DNA of 42,281 nucleotides from Pseudomonadales bacterium (GCA_002701845.1 NZXG01000052.1:1-42281); one strand, 5' to 3'; counted from the stretch's first letter, positions 16,483-25,674 are shown. The notes: a model not told the origin generated them from the letters alone. Numbers and translations: made by a program.

Positions 16483-16998
16483 ATGCCAACTCCCGCTTAT
16501 ATGACCATTGAGGGTGAGCTGCAGGGGCTTATCACCGCTGGTAACTTCACCGAGCCCAGTGTGGGCAATATCTTCCAGGAAGGGCACGAAGACCAGATCC
16601 TGGTGGAAGCTTTCAAGCACAATATTATTCTGCCACGTGATCCCCAGAGCGGTCAGCCCACGGGGCAACGTGTCCACCAGCCCGTGACCATCACCAAAAT
16701 TTTCGATAAATGTTCCCCGCTGCTGTATTCCGCGCTGACTTCCGGTGAACGCATGTCAAAGTGCAGTATCGAATGGTGGCGCACGTCTGCCAGTGGCACT
16801 CAGGAACATTACTTCACCATTGAACTGGAAGACGCCATTATCGTGGATATCAAGGCGTATATGCCGAACTGCCAGGATCCCGGGCAGTCCCACTTCACTC
16901 ACCTGGAAGACGTCTCTCTGACTTACCGTAAGATTACCTGGACCCATGAGATTTCCGGGACTTCCGGCCACGACGACTGGCGTGTGCTCAAGACCTGA
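16483..16998 (+). CDS. hcp: T6SS tube protein Hcp (TssD)
   Basis: Hexameric ring protein that stacks into the inner tube and is exported. The sequence MPTPAYMTIEG, VGNIFQEGHEDQI, PRDPQSGQPTGQRVH, THLEDVSLTYRKITWTHE is that of the Hcp class found with H2-type systems in Pseudomonas and with Vibrio. Length 171 is normal. It has its own upstream region, with GAGG 8 bases before the ATG, and is followed by a strong terminator, so it is a single-gene transcription unit as expected for a subunit needed in great excess. The Cys residues in DKCSP, SKCSI and PNCQD are a minor variation. Confidence 0.97.
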   Translation: MPTPAYMTIEGELQGLITAGNFTEPSVGNIFQEGHEDQILVEAFKHNIILPRDPQSGQPTGQRVHQPVTITKIFDKCSPLLYSALTSGERMSKCSIEWWRTSASGTQEHYFTIELEDAIIVDIKAYMPNCQDPGQSHFTHLEDVSLTYRKITWTHEISGTSGHDDWRVLKT

Positions 16999-17019
16999 CG
17001 CTGGCCCCCGTGTCAGGCG

Positions 17020-17048
17020 GCCGGCACCTTTCTGGTGCCGGCTTTTTT
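17020..17048 (+). terminator. Rho-independent terminator after hcp
   Basis: A perfect 9-bp stem GCCGGCACC / GGTGCCGGC with a TTTCT loop is followed by six T, 22 bases past the hcp stop. It isolates hcp from the genes beyond. Confidence 0.95.
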
Positions 17049-17086
17049 ATGGGCGGGAGAAAATAACCGCCGAGAGCAACGCCATC

Positions 17087-17794
17087 TCAGAAACAGGCTG
17101 TGATGGCCCTCACCGCCTGATGGTATAGAGCCCCGTAAGCGGCTTCATCCTGCTGTGAGGCTTTGATGAGCCAGCCCAAGTGCACCGGCGCCGTGGCCGT
17201 AGCCTGGTGGGGTGATTGATTGTAGTCCCCCTGCAGGTAATAGGCGGTGTTGCTAACCTGGGAACCCACATGGTCGTCCTGATCCCAAAGGCCCGGTCGT
17301 GATCCCGGCGTGCCCTCCAGGGTATCGATGATGTAGTGGTTCTGATCCGGTGGCTGATAGATCAGGGCTGTCTTTTTGCCATGACTCAGCAGGGTGAACT
17401 GGTGGCCACCGCAATGATCGGGAAAACGATATTGACAGAGGCGGACGGCGTCGCCCGCCGCTCCCCAGAAGTCATTATCGCCAGCGCTCATTTCATAGGG
17501 TTGGGGTTGGCAGTGGATGCGGGCGGTGCGGGCGATCTTATCGATCACCGAGGGCGGACCATAGCGCACCACATGGCTGGCGGTTGATGCGTTGGAACCA
17601 GGCGCCGGGGTGACTGCCGATTCTTGGGTTGGCAATTCTTCCGGCATGTTTGCGGCGGTAAATTTACGCACCGGTTTTGGCTTGGATTGGCCCAGGCCAC
17701 GATAACTGTGATCGTCCAATCGGGTGTTGGTGCCACAGCTCGCCAGCATGACCAGGGCTACAGCAGGCACCAGCGCTGCTACGGATTTGTTCAT
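17087..17794 (-). CDS. Putative lipoprotein of unknown function within the T6SS locus
   Basis: A 235-residue protein with a signal peptide and lipobox LASC (Cys at about 20), followed by a Pro/Thr/Ser-rich linker (about 25-75) and a globular domain with four or five cysteines (HCQPQP, RLCQYRF, DHCGGHQ). I do not recognise the family. GGGAG lies 4 bases before the ATG. It is oriented against the flanking T6SS genes and follows another minus-strand unknown gene by 70 bp, so the two probably form a small operon. Placement between hcp and tssA suggests an accessory role at the cell envelope or a passenger gene; the sequence does not decide. Confidence 0.75.
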   Translation of the reverse strand: MNKSVAALVPAVALVMLASCGTNTRLDDHSYRGLGQSKPKPVRKFTAANMPEELPTQESAVTPAPGSNASTASHVVRYGPPSVIDKIARTARIHCQPQPYEMSAGDNDFWGAAGDAVRLCQYRFPDHCGGHQFTLLSHGKKTALIYQPPDQNHYIIDTLEGTPGSRPGLWDQDDHVGSQVSNTAYYLQGDYNQSPHQATATAPVHLGWLIKASQQDEAAYGALYHQAVRAITACF

Positions 17795-17864
17795 CTGCTC
17801 CCACCGGTTAAATGTCTGTCAGTAGTCAGAGAGACAGGGCTGACACAAAACCGGCGCGCGGTAT

Positions 17865-18572
17865 TCAGTTAAACAGATTACGATGGCTGTAAAACAGTTT
17901 CTTCAATTCACTCAAATCTTCATCTACAGCGATGGGCAGATCGTTGGTGATCAGATCCAGCAGTACGATGGCGTTAAGCGCGGAGTCGGTTTCGGAATAG
18001 TTTTTAATGCGGGCAGCAATGTGCACATTAATCTGATGGATATTCTGATAAATGCGCTTCAACGCTTCAAAATCAAAGTCCTTGTTCTTATTTTTGCCTT
18101 TGTGAATAAAATTCGAAAACAGGTAGGTGGTACAAGCCCTATACATGGTCTCTTCCGGCGTCGAGAAAGGCTGGTGGTACCAGGCCATGGGCTTGAAGAA
18201 CCGGGTGTGGGGGCAGCCGCTGGTGGCCATGACCAGCCCCAGCAGGGAGCTGAAGGCTTCCTGAGCCGAGGTTTCCGCGATCACGGTTTTGTTCTGCATG
18301 GTCACTTCAGCCCGCACCTCATCATAGGAATTGCAGGCCGGCAGCTTGACAAAGGGAATCAGACGAACGGCAAGGGGGCAGTGTGGATGCCAAATGGGGC
18401 TAAGGGTGCAATTTGGGCATTTTTTGTACTCCAAATTGCACCATTCGGGGATTTCCTCTGCCGGCGCCGCGTGTTCATAGGTCTCATCGTCCAGATCAAC
18501 CGATTGATCGAACTCATAATCCCGGGATTTGAAAAAGATCTGATAGCGGATCGACTTGTGCTCGATACTCAT
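17865..18572 (-). CDS. Conserved-looking Cys-rich cytosolic protein of unknown function
   Basis: A 235-residue protein starting MSIEHKSIRYQIFF, with AGGAG 6 bases before the ATG; an in-frame ATG at 18650 lacks such a site. No signal peptide or membrane segment. The middle contains a cysteine cluster (WCNLEYKKCPNCTLSPIWHPHCPLA) with CxxC and further Cys/His that could bind a metal, and a second Cys in SGCPHTRFF. The C-terminal half is helical. I recall similar proteins in other loci but cannot name the family with confidence. It is first in a two-gene minus-strand unit and diverges from tssA. Confidence 0.75.
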   Translation of the reverse strand: MSIEHKSIRYQIFFKSRDYEFDQSVDLDDETYEHAAPAEEIPEWCNLEYKKCPNCTLSPIWHPHCPLAVRLIPFVKLPACNSYDEVRAEVTMQNKTVIAETSAQEAFSSLLGLVMATSGCPHTRFFKPMAWYHQPFSTPEETMYRACTTYLFSNFIHKGKNKNKDFDFEALKRIYQNIHQINVHIAARIKNYSETDSALNAIVLLDLITNDLPIAVDEDLSELKKLFYSHRNLFN

Positions 18573-18764
18573 GCCCCACTCCTGCCTAATGGAGTAAGTG
18601 TAGACCAGGTTGGCGGTCAGGTGTCCCATGAGAACGACATTTCCCGCCACCGAGAGCTAATTATGTCGACTGGAGAAAGATTTTTAAAAAATCGGCGGGG
18701 ATTTTTGTGGGGGTGACGTCTTTATTGACATAAATCCGCACACTTTGGGGAACTTGGATTGGAT
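18573..18764. promoter_or_regulatory. Divergent promoter region between the minus-strand pair and tssA
   Basis: About 190 bp that must carry promoters for both directions. A TTGACA at 18725-18730 on the plus strand could be a -35 box for tssABCEFG, but no good -10 follows at 16-18 bp. An AT palindrome (GATTTTTTAAAAATC on the minus strand) lies near 18680. No -24/-12 site was found on either strand. Confidence 0.35.
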
Positions 18765-20387
18765 ATGACTCTGCCCTCGGTCGAGGAAATCACTCAGCTG
18801 GCCACGGCGGCCATTGCCGAAGCAGAGCCCGCCGGCCGCAATGTACGTCTGGAGCCGGTGTTTGAGGCTATTGAGCAGGAGTTGGCCAAGCTGGAATCGG
18901 TTACCGTGGCTGAACCGGTGCGCTGGGACCAGGTGGCAGCCGGTTGCCGGCAGATTCTTCAGCGTGAGTCCAAGGACTTTCTGGTGGCGGTGTTCCTGGC
19001 CCGGGCCTGGTGTGAACAACACCCGGTGACCGGTCTCACCCGGGGATTACAACTGATCGAGCAACTGGCGGAGAGCTTCTGGCAGCAGGCCTTTCCCCCG
19101 ACCCAACGGCTTCGGGGCCGGGCCCGGGCAGTGGACTGGCTGGTAGACCAGTGTCATCCATTGCTGGAGCAGTGTCAGCCCCGGGACGTGGACGCATCCG
19201 CTTTGCAGGCACTGGAGCAGTCACTGGGTCGTCTGGATCAGCTGTTGCTGGAACGAATGACGGAGCAGGCTCCCAATTTGGCGGAAATACGCCACACGGT
19301 AAAGCGGCTCTCTGAAGGGCTTCAGGCGCAGCACTCCGCAGTAAAAGCCGCTGCCGGCAGCCACGCCCCGGCGCAGCCACCGCCGGTATCCGGGCGCACC
19401 GCCACCGCCGCGGTGCAGGCCGGTACCGCGGCCGCCTCGGTGCCGGTTCCCGTATCCGGAGACAAAGAACTGATGGCGGTCTACCGCCAGAGTCAGGCCC
19501 AATTGCGCTACGCCTCCCTGTATTTGCTGGAACAGGATCCGCTGCAGCCGGAGCCCTTTCGAATCAACCGGTTTATCACCTGGCTGGGGGTCACCACGCT
19601 GCCACCGGCCACGGAGCAGCGTACACAGCTGCGGCCGGTGGCCCGCGACAAGCTGGATGGTTTTCAACGACTACAACAGGAGCAGCGTTGGCGGGAACTG
19701 GTTCTGACCCTGGAGCCTAGCCTGGTGCAGGCGCCATTCTGGCTCACGGGCCAGCGCCAGCTGCACGAGGCGCTTACCGCGCTGGGGGCGGAAGCCGCGG
19801 CGCAGGTGGTAGCTGCGGGGGTAAAGGAATTCGTGAGACGCCTGCCCGGGGTTGAACAGCTGAGCTTCAGTGATGGCTCGGCCTTTGCCGATGCCGCCAC
19901 GGTGCAATGGATAAAAAATCTGGAGCGGGAGCCTTCAGCGGCAGCGGCGGATACCCGGATCCAGGTCGACACCACGGAAGTCAGCCCTGAGTGGGAGCGC
20001 AGCTACGCGGACGCGGAGGCCCTGGCTGATCAGCAGGAGTTACGCCAGGCCCTGGCTCTGTTTCAGCAGGGCGTGGCACGTTCAGTATCCCTGCGTGAGC
20101 AGGCCTTGTGGCGATTCAATCAGGCCCGCTTTTGTTTTGAACGGGGGCTGTGGCAGTTGGCGATGCCGCTGCTGGAAAGCCTGGACCGACAGCTTCACGA
20201 TTTGGGGGTGCAGGATTGGGAGCCCCAGATGACGAAACGGGTTTTGGAGCTGCAGCTGCGCTGTTTGCAGCAGCAGAATGACGCGGCGGAAGCTCAGCCC
20301 AGGACAGCACAGATCCATGCCCGCTTATGTCGGCTGGATCTGGCGCTGGCCTATGACCTAACCCCCAGTAACGCAGTAAATCAGTAA
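18765..20387 (+). CDS. tssA: T6SS cap/assembly protein TssA (ImpA N-terminal, VasJ-type)
   Basis: TssA coordinates priming and polymerisation of the tube and sheath. The 540-residue protein has an ImpA-type N-terminal domain (about 30-170, with FLVAVFLARAWCEQHPVTGLTRGL and FWQQAFPP), a variable Pro/Ala-rich linker (about 190-240) and a C-terminal helical domain of the VasJ type (RINRFITWLGVTTLPPA; RPVARDKLDGFQRLQQEQRW). The long form with a VasJ-like C-terminus is expected to act at the sheath end as a cap. Either the ATG at 18765 or a TTG two codons earlier could be the start; neither has a perfect ribosome-binding site. It begins the tssABCEFG run. Confidence 0.9.
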   Translation: MTLPSVEEITQLATAAIAEAEPAGRNVRLEPVFEAIEQELAKLESVTVAEPVRWDQVAAGCRQILQRESKDFLVAVFLARAWCEQHPVTGLTRGLQLIEQLAESFWQQAFPPTQRLRGRARAVDWLVDQCHPLLEQCQPRDVDASALQALEQSLGRLDQLLLERMTEQAPNLAEIRHTVKRLSEGLQAQHSAVKAAAGSHAPAQPPPVSGRTATAAVQAGTAAASVPVPVSGDKELMAVYRQSQAQLRYASLYLLEQDPLQPEPFRINRFITWLGVTTLPPATEQRTQLRPVARDKLDGFQRLQQEQRWRELVLTLEPSLVQAPFWLTGQRQLHEALTALGAEAAAQVVAAGVKEFVRRLPGVEQLSFSDGSAFADAATVQWIKNLEREPSAAAADTRIQVDTTEVSPEWERSYADAEALADQQELRQALALFQQGVARSVSLREQALWRFNQARFCFERGLWQLAMPLLESLDRQLHDLGVQDWEPQMTKRVLELQLRCLQQQNDAAEAQPRTAQIHARLCRLDLALAYDLTPSNAVNQ

Positions 20388-20411
20388 CCACCAACCAGGA
20401 AAGGTAACGAT

Positions 20412-20897
20412 ATGGCTAAAGAGGGTACCGTGGCTCCGCGAGAGCGCATCAATATCAAATATCGCTCAGAGCATGGGGGGGCGCAGGAATCCGTCGAGCT
20501 GCCCTTTAAAATGCTGGTGGTGGGTGATTTCACCCAACGGCAGGATGAGCGGGTGATCGAAGAGCGCAAACCCATCAATGTCAACAAGGACAATTTCAAT
20601 GAGGTGCTGCGTAACCAGAACATTGGGGTAGAAGCCTCGGTGCCTAACCGGTTCTCGGAAGAAGAGGATGCGGAGCTGGGTGTGAGTCTGCGCTTTAGTT
20701 CGGTCAGGGATTTTTCCCCGGAAAACGTGGCGCGTCAGGTGCCGGAACTGAAAAAGCTATTGGAATTACGGGAGGCTCTGGTGGCGCTCAAAGGTCCGTT
20801 GGGCAATGTGCCGGCATTCCGTAAAGCTATCGAAAGTATTCTGGATGATGAAGAACAGCGCAAGCTGGTGCTGGGCGAACTGAAACTGGAAGACTAA
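20412..20897 (+). CDS. tssB: T6SS sheath small subunit TssB
   Basis: Small subunit of the contractile sheath that pairs with TssC. PRERINIKYR, ELPFKMLVVGDFT, the acidic ERKPINVNKDNFNEVL and LKKLLELREALVALKGPLGN are the standard TssB/VipA/ImpB landmarks. The last of these is the helix that in Vibrio binds ClpV when in complex with TssC. Length 161 is normal. AGGAAAGG precedes the ATG. A run of seven G lies at 20475-20481. It lies 24 bases after tssA and 26 bases before tssC. Confidence 0.97.
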   Translation: MAKEGTVAPRERINIKYRSEHGGAQESVELPFKMLVVGDFTQRQDERVIEERKPINVNKDNFNEVLRNQNIGVEASVPNRFSEEEDAELGVSLRFSSVRDFSPENVARQVPELKKLLELREALVALKGPLGNVPAFRKAIESILDDEEQRKLVLGELKLED

Positions 20898-20923
20898 TCA
20901 CCAATCTTAACCTGGAGAGCATC

Positions 20924-22411
20924 ATGGGTAATCCCGATCGCATGGTACAAAACGGCGATAACGCGCTGGCAGTCACCGAAGGCTCGTTGCTGGATCAAAT
21001 TGTATCGCAAACCCGAATGAACCCCGGCGACGAAGGCTATGATGTGGCCAAGCGGGGCGTGGGCGCCTTTATCGCCGAACTGTTAAGGCCCGAAAATCAA
21101 TCAGAGCGGGTCAATAAAAACCTGATCGATCGGATGATCGATGAACTTGACGTGCAACTTAGTGCCCAGATGGACGAAATTCTGCATCATCCGGAATTTC
21201 AGTCCTTGGAATCCGCCTGGCGAGGCCTGCAACTACTGGTGGAACGCACCGATTTCACCCAAAACATTCGCGTGGAAATGCTCAACGCATCCAAGCAGGA
21301 TCTGTACGACGACTTCGAGGATGCGCCGGATATTACTAAATCCGGGCTGTATAAATTGGCCTACACCGCGGAATATGGCCAGTTTGGGGGCGAGCCGGTG
21401 GGCGCTATCATTACCAACTATGAGTTCAATCCCAACTCGGCGGATATGAAGGTAATGCAGAACACTGCGGCGGTGGCGGCGGTGGCTCACGCTCCTGTCA
21501 TCGGGGCTGCCGGCCCCAAATTTTTTGGTCTGGATCAATTTGAGGGCCTGCCCAACCTGAAAGAGCTGAGCTCTATTTTCGAGGGACCGCAATTTACCAA
21601 GTGGCGCAGCTTTCGGGAATCCGAGGACGCAAAATACGTGGGGCTGACGCTGCCCCGGTTTTTGCTGCGTGCCCCCTATCACCCTGAAGACAACCCCTCC
21701 AAAGGCTTTAATTACGAGGAGATGGTGAACCAATCCCATGAGCATTACTTGTGGGGTAATACGGCCTTCGCTTTCGCCACCCGCCTTGCGGAATCTTTCG
21801 CCAAATATCGTTGGTGCCCTAATATTATCGGCCCCCAAAGCGGCGGTGCGGTGGAGGATCTGCCGGTACACCTGTACGAATCCATGGGTGAACTGGAAGC
21901 CAAGGTGCCCACTGAAATTCTGATTTCCGACCGTAAAGAATTCGAACTGTCCGAGGAAGGCTTCATACCACTGACCATGCGCAAAGGCAGTGATAATGCC
22001 GCGTTCTTTTCCGCCAATTCCACGCAGAAGCCGAAATTCTTTGGCAATAACGAAGAAGGCAAGTCCAAGGAATTGAATTTCCGCCTTAGCACCCAGTTGC
22101 CCTATATGTTTATAGTCAACCGGTTGGCGCATTACCTGAAAGTGCTGCAACGGGAAAATATTGGCACCTGGAAGGATCGGGTGGAGTTGCAGCGGGAGCT
22201 CAATCACTGGATCAGCTCCTATGTGGCGGATCAGGAGAATCCCTCGGCTGCGGTGCGCAGCCGCCGGCCTCTGCGCTCCGCGCAGATTCTGGTAGAGGAT
22301 GTCGAGGGACAGCCAGGCATCTACCGGGTAGATCTTAAAGTTCGACCCCATTTCAAATATATGGGCGCTGACTTTGAGTTATCACTGGTGGGTAAGCTGG
22401 AGAAGTCCTGA
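20924..22411 (+). CDS. tssC: T6SS sheath large subunit TssC
   Basis: Large sheath subunit, 495 residues. The N-terminal region (LLDQIVSQTRMNPGDEGYDVAKRGVGAFI) corresponds to the part of VipB/TssC recognised by ClpV on contracted sheaths. The core shows HHPEFQSLESAWRGLQLLV, EYGQFGGEPVGAIITNYEF and the conserved C-terminal RPLRSAQILVEDVEGQPGIY. Everything expected is present. CTGGAGAG precedes the ATG. A hairpin follows the stop before tssE. Confidence 0.97.
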   Translation: MGNPDRMVQNGDNALAVTEGSLLDQIVSQTRMNPGDEGYDVAKRGVGAFIAELLRPENQSERVNKNLIDRMIDELDVQLSAQMDEILHHPEFQSLESAWRGLQLLVERTDFTQNIRVEMLNASKQDLYDDFEDAPDITKSGLYKLAYTAEYGQFGGEPVGAIITNYEFNPNSADMKVMQNTAAVAAVAHAPVIGAAGPKFFGLDQFEGLPNLKELSSIFEGPQFTKWRSFRESEDAKYVGLTLPRFLLRAPYHPEDNPSKGFNYEEMVNQSHEHYLWGNTAFAFATRLAESFAKYRWCPNIIGPQSGGAVEDLPVHLYESMGELEAKVPTEILISDRKEFELSEEGFIPLTMRKGSDNAAFFSANSTQKPKFFGNNEEGKSKELNFRLSTQLPYMFIVNRLAHYLKVLQRENIGTWKDRVELQRELNHWISSYVADQENPSAAVRSRRPLRSAQILVEDVEGQPGIYRVDLKVRPHFKYMGADFELSLVGKLEKS

Positions 22412-22420
22412 TCTGATCCT

Positions 22421-22445
22421 GGGCCGATCCCTTAAGCGTCGGCCC
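22421..22445 (+). terminator. Intercistronic hairpin between tssC and tssE (attenuator or mRNA-end stabiliser)
   Basis: GGGCCGA and TCGGCCC form a perfect 7-bp GC-rich stem around an 11-base loop, followed only by CTTCT. The weak T-tract makes it a poor full terminator. It could lower readthrough into tssE or protect the 3' end of the abundant tssBC message. Confidence 0.45.
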
Positions 22446-22466
22446 CTTCTCTGAGGCTTGGGAAGC

Positions 22467-22883
22467 ATGCGCAAGGAATACAGTCTTCTGGAGCGCCTGG
22501 ATAACGAAAGGTTGCCCACCGCATACAGTACTCAGTTTGACTGGCAGGCATTGTTGCAAAGCGTTACCCGGAATATTCAGGATATGCTCAACGTCCGGGT
22601 AGGAAGCGTACAGGCGTTGCCGCAGTTTGGTATGCCGGATTTCAATGATGTGGTGAACCAGTTTCCGGACGCGGCCATAACTATCCAAAACGCGATACAG
22701 CGTTTCATCCAGGATTATGAACCGCGTCTGGAATCTGTCATTGTGCAATACGATCCAGACCCGGATCGGCCATTGCTGTTACGCTACTTCATTGAAGGCC
22801 GCTTAAAGCATCATGGGCAATTGAGCCGGGTGTCGTTTGATACGGTTCTGACCGGGTCCGGTCAGGCCACGGTTCAGGTGTAG
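22467..22883 (+). CDS. tssE: T6SS baseplate protein TssE (gp25-like)
   Basis: gp25-like wedge component from which sheath polymerisation starts. The 138-residue protein shows LLERLD, SVTRNIQDMLNVRVGSVQALPQFGMPDFNDV and a C-terminal beta region PRLESVIVQYDPD...LRYFIEGRL, matching the gp25/lysozyme-like family. The ATG at 22467 is favoured over a TTG at 22458 because GGGAAG lies just before it. It ends 2 bases before the GTG start of tssF. Confidence 0.95.
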   Translation: MRKEYSLLERLDNERLPTAYSTQFDWQALLQSVTRNIQDMLNVRVGSVQALPQFGMPDFNDVVNQFPDAAITIQNAIQRFIQDYEPRLESVIVQYDPDPDRPLLLRYFIEGRLKHHGQLSRVSFDTVLTGSGQATVQV

Positions 22884-22885
22884 AA

Positions 22886-24673
22886 GTGGCGTTTAATCAC
22901 TATTTTCTGGATGAGCTTAGTAGCCTGCGCGAATTGGGGCGGGAGTTTGCCGAACGCAATCCCCGTCTGGCTCCTTTCCTGACAGAAGAGGGCCAGGATC
23001 CGGATGTGGAACGGTTGTTGGAAGGGTTTGCCTTTATCAGCGGGCGCCTGCGACAAAAACTGGATGATGAGTTGCCGGAGGTCACCCATTCCCTGATGGC
23101 TCTTATGTGGCCACATTTTTTGCGGCCACTTCCCGCAATGTCCATTCTCGCCTTCGACCCATTGCCCACGGTGAGTGAAACCCAGCACATTCCTCAGGGC
23201 GTTAGTGTGAAATCCCGATCCGTGGATGGCACCGCCTGTCAGTTTCGTACTTGCTACGATGTGGATTTGAAGCCGCTGCGGGTATGTGGGGCCACTCAGC
23301 AAAGGCGCCCCACCGGCGCCACGGTGGAATTGGAGCTGGCGCTGACTGGGCAGATTTCCTGGGCCGATATCAATCTGGACAGCCTGCCGTTCTATCTGCA
23401 TGGAGAACAGCATGTGGCGCAGTCAATGTACCTGTGGTTGTTCCGGTATCTGACTGCAATAGAGGTGCAGATGGCCACGGCGCAAGGCGAGTCAGTGCTT
23501 ATAGCGCGTCTGTCCCCTGAGAGCGTCACGCCAATGGGCTTCAGTGATTCGGAATCACTGCTGCCGCCATCCCCTCAGTTGTTATCCGGTCACCGTCTGC
23601 TGAGCGAATACTTTGCGCTACCGGAAAAGTTTCACTTTATACGATTGTCAGGGCTGCAGGTGGTACAGCAGCGGGCACTGACGGATGCCTCTGTGGCTAC
23701 CGCGCCAAGTCTGTCGCTGCGCTTTCAGTTCGAACGCGATCTGCCTGGTCATGTCAATATCAGCGCTGATAACTTTCACTTATTCTGTACTCCGGTGGTA
23801 AACCTGTTTGAACACGAGGCACTACCAATCAGGGCGGATTACCGCAAAACAGAGTATCGGGTTGTACCCGCCGGTAATGATCCATCACAGTATGAAATTT
23901 TCGATCTGCTGCGGGTTCAGGGCTGGGGGCATGAGCGGCGTCACAATCAGCTGTTCCCACGCTTTGAGTCGTTCGAACATTTTGAAACCGCACCGGTGGA
24001 CAGTCAGAAACGCTACTACCGGGAGCGGCAGAAGCCATCGGTGACCGGGTATGGGCTAGACAGTTATCTCACCTTCGTGAATCAGTACGAACACAGCGTG
24101 TTCCCGGAGACTGAGTCGGTGTCTGTGAGTCTACTCTGTACCAACCGCCATCTGCCCACTCAACTAGGCGTGGGAGACCTCTGTATTGCCACCGATGACA
24201 GTCCGGAATTCGCTGATTTTCATAATTTGACACATATTACGCCATCATTCGCTCCTCCACTGGACAAGGGTTTTCACTGGCGCCTGATTTCGAATCTGGC
24301 TTTGAACAAGATGGTCTTGACTGACCTGCGTTCCCTCAAGGCACTGTTGTCAACCTACGACTATCGCAGTTATTACGACCGTCAGCAGGCCCTGGCCAGC
24401 CAACACCGACTTGACGCGCTGGAAGCCATCGACTCCCAGGCGGAGGATCTTATCCACGAAGGCTATCCGGTGCGGGGCCGGCGCACGCTGTTGCGGGTGA
24501 GGGAAAGCCACTTTGCCAGTGAAGGGGATATGTTTTTGTTCGCAACGGTGGTGAACGAACTGTTTGCCCTGAACTGCAGTATTAACAGTTTCCATCGCCT
24601 GGTGGTCCATGGCATAGAGCAGGGTGAAGTATATCAATGGAAAGCCAGAACCGGCTCGTGCCCGCTGCTGTAA
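22886..24673 (+). CDS. tssF: T6SS baseplate protein TssF
   Basis: Wedge protein forming a complex with TssG and binding TssE and TssK. The start NHYFLDELSSLRELGREFAERNP and the early FAFISGRLRQKLDDELPEV and LWPHFLRPLPAMSI are the diagnostic TssF/VasA/ImpG motifs. Length 595 is standard. Translation begins at GTG (22886), immediately after the tssE stop, with AGGTG upstream. The 3' end overlaps tssG by 37 bases, consistent with coupled synthesis of the pair. Confidence 0.96.
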   Translation: MAFNHYFLDELSSLRELGREFAERNPRLAPFLTEEGQDPDVERLLEGFAFISGRLRQKLDDELPEVTHSLMALMWPHFLRPLPAMSILAFDPLPTVSETQHIPQGVSVKSRSVDGTACQFRTCYDVDLKPLRVCGATQQRRPTGATVELELALTGQISWADINLDSLPFYLHGEQHVAQSMYLWLFRYLTAIEVQMATAQGESVLIARLSPESVTPMGFSDSESLLPPSPQLLSGHRLLSEYFALPEKFHFIRLSGLQVVQQRALTDASVATAPSLSLRFQFERDLPGHVNISADNFHLFCTPVVNLFEHEALPIRADYRKTEYRVVPAGNDPSQYEIFDLLRVQGWGHERRHNQLFPRFESFEHFETAPVDSQKRYYRERQKPSVTGYGLDSYLTFVNQYEHSVFPETESVSVSLLCTNRHLPTQLGVGDLCIATDDSPEFADFHNLTHITPSFAPPLDKGFHWRLISNLALNKMVLTDLRSLKALLSTYDYRSYYDRQQALASQHRLDALEAIDSQAEDLIHEGYPVRGRRTLLRVRESHFASEGDMFLFATVVNELFALNCSINSFHRLVVHGIEQGEVYQWKARTGSCPLL

Positions 24674-25653
24674 AAAGGCACTTACAACACTCTTCAGATT
24701 ACTCATTTTTTCAGTTGAGCCAGTTGTTACGGGAGTTTTGTGATGTCTACTCGGAAGTCAATGGTCAGCGGCTGTCACTACGGTACCGCGCTCTGCCCAG
24801 CCTGGCCTTCCCAGCGGCGGATGTGCCTGAAGGGCAATGGCTGGACGACGCCCGACGTTCATTTATTGAATTGACTGTCAGCTTTATGGGGCTGTATGGA
24901 CCGGCTTCGCCACTACCAGCCTATTATACCGAACGAATTCTGCAATCGGATGACCCTCAGCATCCCAGCCGGGATCTGCTGGATCTGTTCAATCACCGAT
25001 TGCTGGAGCTGCTGCAGCGGTGTTGGTCAAAATACCGTTACTATGTGCAATATCACGCCACCGGCGCAGATCAGTATTCACGATGGTTGCTGGCTCAGGC
25101 AGGTGTCGATCAGATAATGTTGTGCCGCTGCTCTCGGCTGCGCTGGTCCCGCTTGCTGCCGCTGGCGGGCTTGTTGGCAAAGGCCGGGTGCAGCGCGGAC
25201 CGATTGTGCAAAATAGTTCGCAGCTATTTTCGCCTGCCGGAGGTGACGCTGGAACCCTGGGTGCCAAGACAAATGCAGGTGCCGTCCTGGCAGACCAACG
25301 CGCTGGGTATGCAGCATCACGGCCTGGGACAGGATCTGATAATGGGCGACAGTGTTGCCGACCGTAGTAGCAAGTTCAGGCTCCACCTGCGGGATTTGAC
25401 CCCAGGCCAGCAGCGTTATTTCTTACCCGATGGGGAAGGCTTTCGAGAGCTGACGGAATTGGTGGAATTGGCGCTGACGGATCCACTGGAGTTCGATCTT
25501 TGCCTGCATTTGGCCTCGGCCACCGATGCCATCAACCGGGAGCCTTTCTGCGTCGACAATGGGTTGGGGTGGACCCTGAGGCTGGGAAGTCCGGATCCCC
25601 AATGGCCATTGGAGCCGGTTTGTTTGTGTGTTGCGGATTATGGTTCTTTTTAA
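24637..25653 (+). CDS. tssG: T6SS baseplate protein TssG
   Basis: Partner of TssF in the baseplate wedge. FFQLSQLLREF near the N-terminus, LRYRALPSLAFPAADV, FMGLYGPASPLPAYYTE and the RDLLDLFNHRLLELLQRCWSKYR segment are the usual TssG/ImpH landmarks. Length 338 is normal. The ATG at 24637 lies inside the end of tssF in another frame. It is followed by the activator gene after 21 bases, so the regulator is probably co-transcribed with the structural genes. Confidence 0.95.
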   Translation: MESQNRLVPAAVKRHLQHSSDYSFFQLSQLLREFCDVYSEVNGQRLSLRYRALPSLAFPAADVPEGQWLDDARRSFIELTVSFMGLYGPASPLPAYYTERILQSDDPQHPSRDLLDLFNHRLLELLQRCWSKYRYYVQYHATGADQYSRWLLAQAGVDQIMLCRCSRLRWSRLLPLAGLLAKAGCSADRLCKIVRSYFRLPEVTLEPWVPRQMQVPSWQTNALGMQHHGLGQDLIMGDSVADRSSKFRLHLRDLTPGQQRYFLPDGEGFRELTELVELALTDPLEFDLCLHLASATDAINREPFCVDNGLGWTLRLGSPDPQWPLEPVCLCVADYGSF

Positions 25654-25674
25654 CCCCTGGCGGTCTATCTGGGC

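Noticed and set aside
18725-18755. Sigma-70 promoter for tssA based on TTGACA
   Set aside because: The -35 match is perfect, but the bases 16-18 downstream are G-rich and offer no -10 element.
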